Assembly: GCA_964584315.1 (NCBI GenBank)
Contig: CAZOZO010000069.1
Coordinates: 1 to 10,077 of the forward strand
DNA length: 10,077 bases
Source of the DNA: CAXXOK01 sp964584315
GTDB taxonomy: Bacteria; Bacillota; Clostridia; Christensenellales; Aristaeellaceae
Direction of reading: 5' to 3'
Shown here: piece after piece, positions 6,677 to 10,077 of the stretch
How positions within the stretch are numbered: the first letter of the stretch is position 1
Layout: each line of letters starts with the position of its first letter
The notes under the pieces: model-generated
Told to the model about the DNA's origin: nothing
The model's input: only the letters and a program-made list of their open reading frames with translations
Databases searched by the model: none
Translations under genes and position numbers: made by a program

Positions 6677-9037
6677 ATGCAAGTCAAAATTGCCCTTGCG
6701 GGCAACCCCAACTCAGGCAAGACCACCATGTTCAATACGCTCACGGGCAGCAACCAGTACGTGGGCAACTGGCCCGGGGTAACAGTGGAGAAAAAAGAAG
6801 GCAAATTAAAGAGCCATGACGATGTGGTTGTTCAGGATCTGCCCGGCATTTACAGCCTCTCCCCTTATACGCTGGAGGAAGTGGTGGCGCGTGGCTATCT
6901 GGTCAGCGAGCGGCCGGATGCGATCCTGAACATCGTAGACGCGACCAACATCGAGCGCAACCTATACCTGACCACACAGCTTTCCGAGCTGGGCGTACCG
7001 ATGGTGGTGGCGCTCAATATGATCGATGTAACACGCAAGAACGGCGATACCATCGACCTTGTTAAGCTGGGTGCAGCGCTTGGCTGTGAGGTGGTGGAGA
7101 TGTCCGCGCTGAAAGCGCAGGGCACCCTTGATGCCGCCGAGCGTGCGGTAGCCGCCGCGCGAAACGGCGCAAAGCGCGAACCGCCGCACGTTTTCGCGGG
7201 CAGCGTGGAGCATACGCTGGCGCATATCGAAGACCTGATCACCCATCGGGACGGGCAGGAGCCGCCGCACCACCACCATGCCGATGGCAGCGTGCATGCG
7301 GGCGGCATCGTGGAAGCCCATCTGGCGCGCTGGTATGCCATCAAGCTGTTTGAGCGCGACCAGAAGGTGCTGGAGCAGTTGAGCCTGCCGGACGGTATCA
7401 AGGCCGAGGTAGAGCGCGAGATCGCTGCCTGCGAAAAGGAGATGGAGGACGATGCGGAGTCGATCATCACCAACCAGCGTTACGCCTACATCCACAATCT
7501 GGTGACGGGGAGCGTCAAAAAGGGTCGCCCACACGGTGCGCTGACCGTTTCGGATCGCATTGATCGCGTGATCACCAACCGTTGGCTGGCATTGCCCATC
7601 TTCGCAGCGATCATGTTCCTTGTGTATTACATCTCGGTGACCACCGTGGGCGCCATCGTGACTGATTTTACCAACGATACTTTCGTGGGGGCATGGATCC
7701 AGCAGCCGGTCATGACTTGGCTCACCTCCATCGGCACGGCGGATTGGCTGGTAGGCCTGATCGGCGATGGCATCATCGGCGGAGTGGGCGCGGTGATCGG
7801 CTTTGTGCCGCAAATGCTGGTGCTGTTCCTGATGCTTGCGGTTTTGGAAGACGTGGGCTACATGGCGCGTGTCGCGTTCATCATGGATCGTATCTTCCGC
7901 AAGTTCGGCCTGTCCGGCAAAAGCTTCATCCCCATGCTGATCTCCTCCGGCTGCGGCGTGCCGGGCGTGATGGCCTCGCGCACCATCGAAAACGACCGTG
8001 ACCGCAAGATGACCATCATGACCACCACGTTCATACCCTGCGGCGCGAAAATGCCCATCGTGGCATTGATCGCGGGCGCTTTATTCCACAATGCGGGCTG
8101 GGTAGCCACGGCGGCGTACTTCATCGGGGTAGCGTCGGTCGTGGTCAGCGGCATCATGCTCAAAAAGACCCGCGCTTTTGCGGGCGACCCCGCGCCCTTC
8201 GTCATGGAACTCCCCGCCTACCACGCCCCCAGTGCCAAAAACGTGCTGCACAGCATGTGGGAACGCGGCTGGAGCTTTATCAAGCGCGCGGGCACCGTGA
8301 TCGTGGTAGCGAGCATCCTGATTTGGTTTACGTCTGGCTATGGCTGGGCCCCTGCGCAGACTGAAGGTGTGACCGAGGGCGGTGCGCCGGTCGTGACTGT
8401 GACCGAGGATGGCCGCCATATGGCCGCCGAAGGTGTGCCACTGGTGTTCGGCGCTGTGCCCGACATGGATGAGAGCATGCTGGGCAAGGTGGGCAGCGCG
8501 ATTGCCCCGGTGTTTGCACCGCTGGGCTTTGGTAGCTGGCAATCCACCGTGGCAACGGTCATGGGCCTTGTCGCCAAGGAGGAGGTGGTGGGCGTGTTCG
8601 GCGTGCTCTACGGTGTAGTGGACGATACGGGCGAAGATGCGGCGGCAGGGCTTCTGGAAGAGGGCTCCTCCATAGAGATCGAGAGCGGCCTTTCCCCCAT
8701 CGCACGCGCGTTTGATGCGAGCAGCGGCGGCCATGGCGCGCTGGCGGCCTTTTGCTTCCTGGTCTTTAACCTGCTGTGTGCACCATGCTTTGCGGCCATG
8801 GGCGCAATCAAGCGTGAGATGAACAGCCCCAAGTGGACGCTGTTTGCCATCGGCTACCAGTGCGTGTTCGCCTATGTGGTCGCGCTGATCGTGTTCCAGT
8901 TTGGTTTACTGTTTTCGGACGGCGCATTCACCGTGGCGACGGGTGCGGCCACCGCGCTGCTCCTGCTGCTCGTCTACCTGTTGGCGCGTAGAAACCCCCA
9001 TGACAAAACGACTTTGAAAGCGAGGGTGAACGGATAA
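6677..9037 (+). CDS. feoB: Ferrous iron transporter FeoB (GTPase-permease)
   Basis: FeoB imports Fe2+ across the cytoplasmic membrane. This 786-residue protein has a complete N-terminal GTPase: G1 GNPNSGKT (9-16), Thr36 in GVTVEKKEG (G2), G3 DLPG (54-57), G4 NMID (114-117) and G5 SALKAQG. A helical linker domain follows, then the membrane domain from about residue 305. The membrane domain carries the conserved gate motifs SGCGVPG (Cys426) and FIPCGAKMP (Cys455) and, near the C-terminus, LLCAPCFAAMG (Cys701, Cys704). I chose ATG 6677 because the product then begins MQVKIALAGNPNSGK as usual and GGAGG lies 11 bases upstream; an in-frame TTG at 6644 has no binding site. Two extras stand out: a His-rich loop (HHHH at 198-201, then His207) in the linker region, and an acidic loop near residues 556-585 (EGVTEGGAPVVTVTEDG). 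The stop overlaps the next start by one base (TAATG). Confidence 0.97.
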   Translation: MQVKIALAGNPNSGKTTMFNTLTGSNQYVGNWPGVTVEKKEGKLKSHDDVVVQDLPGIYSLSPYTLEEVVARGYLVSERPDAILNIVDATNIERNLYLTTQLSELGVPMVVALNMIDVTRKNGDTIDLVKLGAALGCEVVEMSALKAQGTLDAAERAVAAARNGAKREPPHVFAGSVEHTLAHIEDLITHRDGQEPPHHHHADGSVHAGGIVEAHLARWYAIKLFERDQKVLEQLSLPDGIKAEVEREIAACEKEMEDDAESIITNQRYAYIHNLVTGSVKKGRPHGALTVSDRIDRVITNRWLALPIFAAIMFLVYYISVTTVGAIVTDFTNDTFVGAWIQQPVMTWLTSIGTADWLVGLIGDGIIGGVGAVIGFVPQMLVLFLMLAVLEDVGYMARVAFIMDRIFRKFGLSGKSFIPMLISSGCGVPGVMASRTIENDRDRKMTIMTTTFIPCGAKMPIVALIAGALFHNAGWVATAAYFIGVASVVVSGIMLKKTRAFAGDPAPFVMELPAYHAPSAKNVLHSMWERGWSFIKRAGTVIVVASILIWFTSGYGWAPAQTEGVTEGGAPVVTVTEDGRHMAAEGVPLVFGAVPDMDESMLGKVGSAIAPVFAPLGFGSWQSTVATVMGLVAKEEVVGVFGVLYGVVDDTGEDAAAGLLEEGSSIEIESGLSPIARAFDASSGGHGALAAFCFLVFNLLCAPCFAAMGAIKREMNSPKWTLFAIGYQCVFAYVVALIVFQFGLLFSDGAFTVATGAATALLLLLVYLLARRNPHDKTTLKARVNG

Positions 9038-9183
9038 TGGCAACCTGGATCGTCGGCGGTCTGGTGCTTGCGGCAGTGGTCGCAATCATTTGGAAGATGG
9101 TGGCAGACAAGCGGCAGGGCAAGGGCAGTTGCGGCTGTGATTGTGCCAACTGCCATAGCGCATGCGGCTACCAGCCCAAATGA
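9037..9183 (+). CDS. FeoB-associated Cys-rich membrane protein
   Basis: This small protein has 48 residues. Residues 3-22 form one membrane helix (WIVGGLVLAAVVAIIWKMV), followed by a basic stretch (DKRQGKGK-like) and a Cys cluster, CGCDCANCHSAC, with Cys at 32, 34, 36, 39 and 43. This is the pattern of the FeoB-associated Cys-rich membrane protein family found directly after feoB in Firmicutes. A role in handing over or sensing iron is assumed but not shown. Its ATG overlaps the feoB stop (TAATG), and GAGGGTGA lies seven bases upstream, inside feoB, so translation is coupled. A strong hairpin follows five bases after the stop codon. Confidence 0.9.
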   Translation: MATWIVGGLVLAAVVAIIWKMVADKRQGKGSCGCDCANCHSACGYQPK

Positions 9184-9187
9184 CTAT

Positions 9188-9222
9188 GCTGCGGGGCGTG
9201 GGGAAAACCCACGCCCCGCAGC
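9188..9222 (+). terminator. Strong hairpin at the end of the feo operon
   Basis: A perfect 15-bp inverted repeat (GCTGCGGGGCGTGGG at 9188-9202 with its complement at 9208-9222) encloses a GAAAA loop, five bases after the last feo stop codon. No T tract follows on either strand, so it is not a classical intrinsic terminator. It could end transcription inefficiently, mark the 3' end for processing or protect the feo mRNA. Read-through into the small frame and regulator downstream is therefore possible. Confidence 0.6.
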
Positions 9223-9252
9223 ACGATACAGAAGAATGGAGGAGCGCGTTGC

Positions 9253-9333
9253 GTGGAACGCCTGATCGTAATCGCAAGAGTCGCTTTGGTTCTGCTTCTG
9301 TGCGATGCCCTCAAACGAAGCCTGAGGCGGTAA
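9253..9333 (+). CDS. Candidate 26-residue hydrophobic peptide (GTG start)
   Basis: This short frame starts at GTG 9253 with an excellent ribosome binding site, GGAGGAG, at 9238-9244 (eight bases away), and ends at TAA 9331-9333. The product has a short N-terminus (MER), a hydrophobic stretch LIVIARVALVLLL (4-16), one Cys (17) and a basic end (KRSLRR), which fits a single-pass membrane miniprotein with its C-terminus inside the cell. I do not recognise the family. It lies between the feo operon and the DtxR-like regulator, which suggests a link to iron handling, but this is inference. The weak point is the length: a binding-site-like sequence before a short frame can occur by chance. Confidence 0.4.
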   Translation: MERLIVIARVALVLLLCDALKRSLRR

Positions 9334-9334
9334 G

Positions 9335-9353
9335 CCTGCGGGATCGGCGCAGG
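9335..9353 (+). repeat. Small GC-rich hairpin after the 26-residue frame
   Basis: CCTGCG (9335-9340) and CGCAGG (9348-9353) form a perfect 6-bp stem with a seven-base loop (GGATCGG). It begins one base after the stop codon of the small frame. No T tract follows, so a terminator role is weak. It could be a 3' stabilising hairpin or chance. Confidence 0.3.
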
Positions 9354-9445
9354 TACAATGCTTTGCGGCGCTTTGCCCGCCCATGATGTCAATTGCATTT
9401 TGACCCAAAAAGTGATAGGCTATGCCCAAGGAGGTGAGACAGCCC

Positions 9446-9817
9446 ATGCAGATACTGAAATCATCCGAGGATTATTTGGAAGCGATGTTGATGATGAAGG
9501 AGCAGCACGGCTACATCCGTTCCATCGACATCGCCGCCGAACTGGGAGTCACAAAGCCCAGCGTAAGCTACGCAACCAAGCGCCTTCGGGAGAATGGCTA
9601 CATCACCATGGATCGGGATGGGCTCATCACCCTGACCGACAAGGGTATGGAGATTGCCGACCGTATCTACAATCGGCACAAGACCCTCGCCATGTTCCTC
9701 ACCCGCCTTGGCGTAGATGAGACGACCGCCCGCGCCGATGCCTGCCGTATTGAGCACGATATCAGCGAGGCGACTTTTCAAGCCATCTGCAAGCATGCAC
9801 GGCCCATGACGGATTGA
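9446..9817 (+). CDS. DtxR/MntR-family metal-dependent transcriptional regulator (no SH3 domain)
   Basis: This 123-residue regulator has an N-terminal winged helix-turn-helix (SIDIAAELGVTKPSVSYATKRL, about 26-47, with the wing at YITMDRDGLITLT) and a helical dimerisation and metal-binding domain. Metal ligands can be placed by comparison with known members: Asp9 and Glu12 (MntR D8, E11), His78 (MntR H77), Cys100 (DtxR C102, MntR E99), Glu103 and His104 (DtxR E105, H106). It is shorter than MntR (142) and lacks the C-terminal SH3-like domain of DtxR/IdeR. The start is ATG 9446, eight bases after a full Shine-Dalgarno AAGGAGGTGA (9428-9437); an in-frame ATG at 9422 lies before that site and is rejected. 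Family members repress metal-uptake genes when metal is plentiful, so the adjacent feo operon is the likely target. Only a weak promoter is visible upstream (TTGCAT 9393-9398 with TAGGCT 9416-9421). Confidence 0.92.
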   Translation: MQILKSSEDYLEAMLMMKEQHGYIRSIDIAAELGVTKPSVSYATKRLRENGYITMDRDGLITLTDKGMEIADRIYNRHKTLAMFLTRLGVDETTARADACRIEHDISEATFQAICKHARPMTD

Positions 9818-9845
9818 GCGTCAAGCTGGAGAACACCAATGTGAG

Positions 9846-9871
9846 AAGCGGGGCATAAGCCTCGCTTTTTT
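9846..9871 (+). terminator. Intrinsic terminator after the DtxR-like regulator
   Basis: AAGCGGGGC (9846-9854) pairs with GCCTCGCTT (9859-9867) around an ATAA loop, nine pairs with one G-T wobble. The stem runs into six T residues (9866-9871). It lies 28 bases after the stop codon of the regulator gene and is a textbook intrinsic terminator. Confidence 0.9.
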
Positions 9872-10032
9872 CATGCGCCAAGCTTATCCAAAGCATGTTA
9901 CCAGCTCGATTATATAAAATCGTAGGTCGCCGTGCGAGGGTGTAGCATGGCAGGGCTTTCATGGAGGTGCATTTACGCCTTGCGATCGTGAAAAAGTGCC
10001 GTCTGCCAGTCCATCTTACCGGATATACGACA
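9872..10032. other. Intergenic stretch, no gene supported
   Basis: I see no convincing gene here. A small palindrome, CGATT-ATATAA-AATCG, lies at 9907-9922 and contains a perfect TATAAT on the minus strand, but no -35 box stands at a proper distance. A plus-strand frame opens at ATG 9961 and runs to the right edge, but it lacks a ribosome binding site and a recognisable product. A minus-strand frame from the right edge ends at TAA near 9975 and crosses the hairpin at 10033-10064, so I do not trust it. Confidence 0.4.
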
Positions 10033-10069
10033 AAAGCAGCACCTACAAGTGTAAGTGCTGCTTTCGTAT
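10025..10069 (-). terminator. Hairpin terminator, probably for a minus-strand gene right of the window
   Basis: AAAGCAGCAC (10033-10042) pairs perfectly with GTGCTGCTTT (10055-10064). The stem continues inward with three more pairs (TAC/GTA) after one mismatch, and outward with ATACG/CGTAT after a three-base bulge on the left. Read on the minus strand, the stem ends in TTTT, as expected for an intrinsic terminator. On the plus strand the T run is shorter (TTT then CG), so activity in both directions is possible but weaker. The gene it would serve is outside the window. Confidence 0.55.
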
Positions 10070-10077
10070 GTGGAATG

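Noticed and set aside
9422..9445. ATG 9422 as the start of the DtxR-like regulator
   Set aside because: The full Shine-Dalgarno sequence AAGGAGGTGA lies downstream of it and is ideally placed for ATG 9446. The family N-terminus also fits 9446.
9961..10077. Plus-strand frame open to the right edge from ATG 9961
   Set aside because: No ribosome binding site, no recognisable protein, and the frame runs through a strong hairpin that is better explained as a terminator.

Overview
The window looks like a GC-rich member of the Firmicutes, most likely class Clostridia. The reasons are strong AGGAGG-type ribosome binding sites, a duplicated feoA followed by feoB and a FeoB-associated Cys-rich peptide, a DtxR/MntR-type regulator without an SH3 domain, and a DUF362-type ferredoxin tail. 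No rRNA, tRNA, CRISPR array, transposase or phage gene was seen, so assignment below class level is not possible from this stretch.

Layout. (1) Positions 1-218 hold the 3' end of a plus-strand protein with two 4Fe-4S motifs, closed by a strong terminator with a perfect 20-bp stem. (2) Positions 5517 down to 310 hold a minus-strand operon: a phosphonate-type substrate-binding protein (phnD), the ATPase (phnC), two permeases (phnE, phnE) and a metallophosphoesterase/5'-nucleotidase that has no signal peptide. A hairpin terminator and a good sigma-A-type promoter lie between phnD and phnC, so the binding protein can be made in excess. (3) Positions about 5535-5999 are a GC-rich divergent intergenic region with no convincing gene, but with a candidate structured element at 5910-5976. 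(4) Positions 6000-9183 are a plus-strand iron-uptake operon, feoA-feoA-feoB-FeoB-associated peptide, with a TTGACA promoter. (5) Positions 9188-9445 hold a 15-bp hairpin and a candidate 26-residue membrane peptide with a good ribosome binding site. (6) Positions 9446-9817 encode a short DtxR/MntR-family regulator with its own terminator. (7) Positions 9872-10077 hold no gene I can support, but end in a hairpin that would terminate a minus-strand gene lying to the right.

How the genes work together. The Feo genes form a ferrous-iron importer. FeoB is the GTPase-permease, the FeoA proteins are small SH3-like partners and the Cys-rich peptide is a membrane accessory. The DtxR-like protein next door is the obvious candidate regulator. 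The inverted repeat GTTAG-N6-CTAAC occurs at 6072-6087 and 6637-6652, and a diverged copy overlaps the feo -10 box at 6012-6027. This set is the best new signal in the window: either DNA operators for the neighbouring regulator or RNA hairpins. The phn-type operon imports an unidentified phosphorus compound. Because its only catabolic enzyme is a cytosolic phosphoesterase, and no C-P bond-cleaving enzyme is present, the substrate may be an organophosphate rather than a phosphonate.

I see no wholly new defence or mobile system here. The noteworthy points are regulatory elements, the small peptide and the unusual gene pairing.
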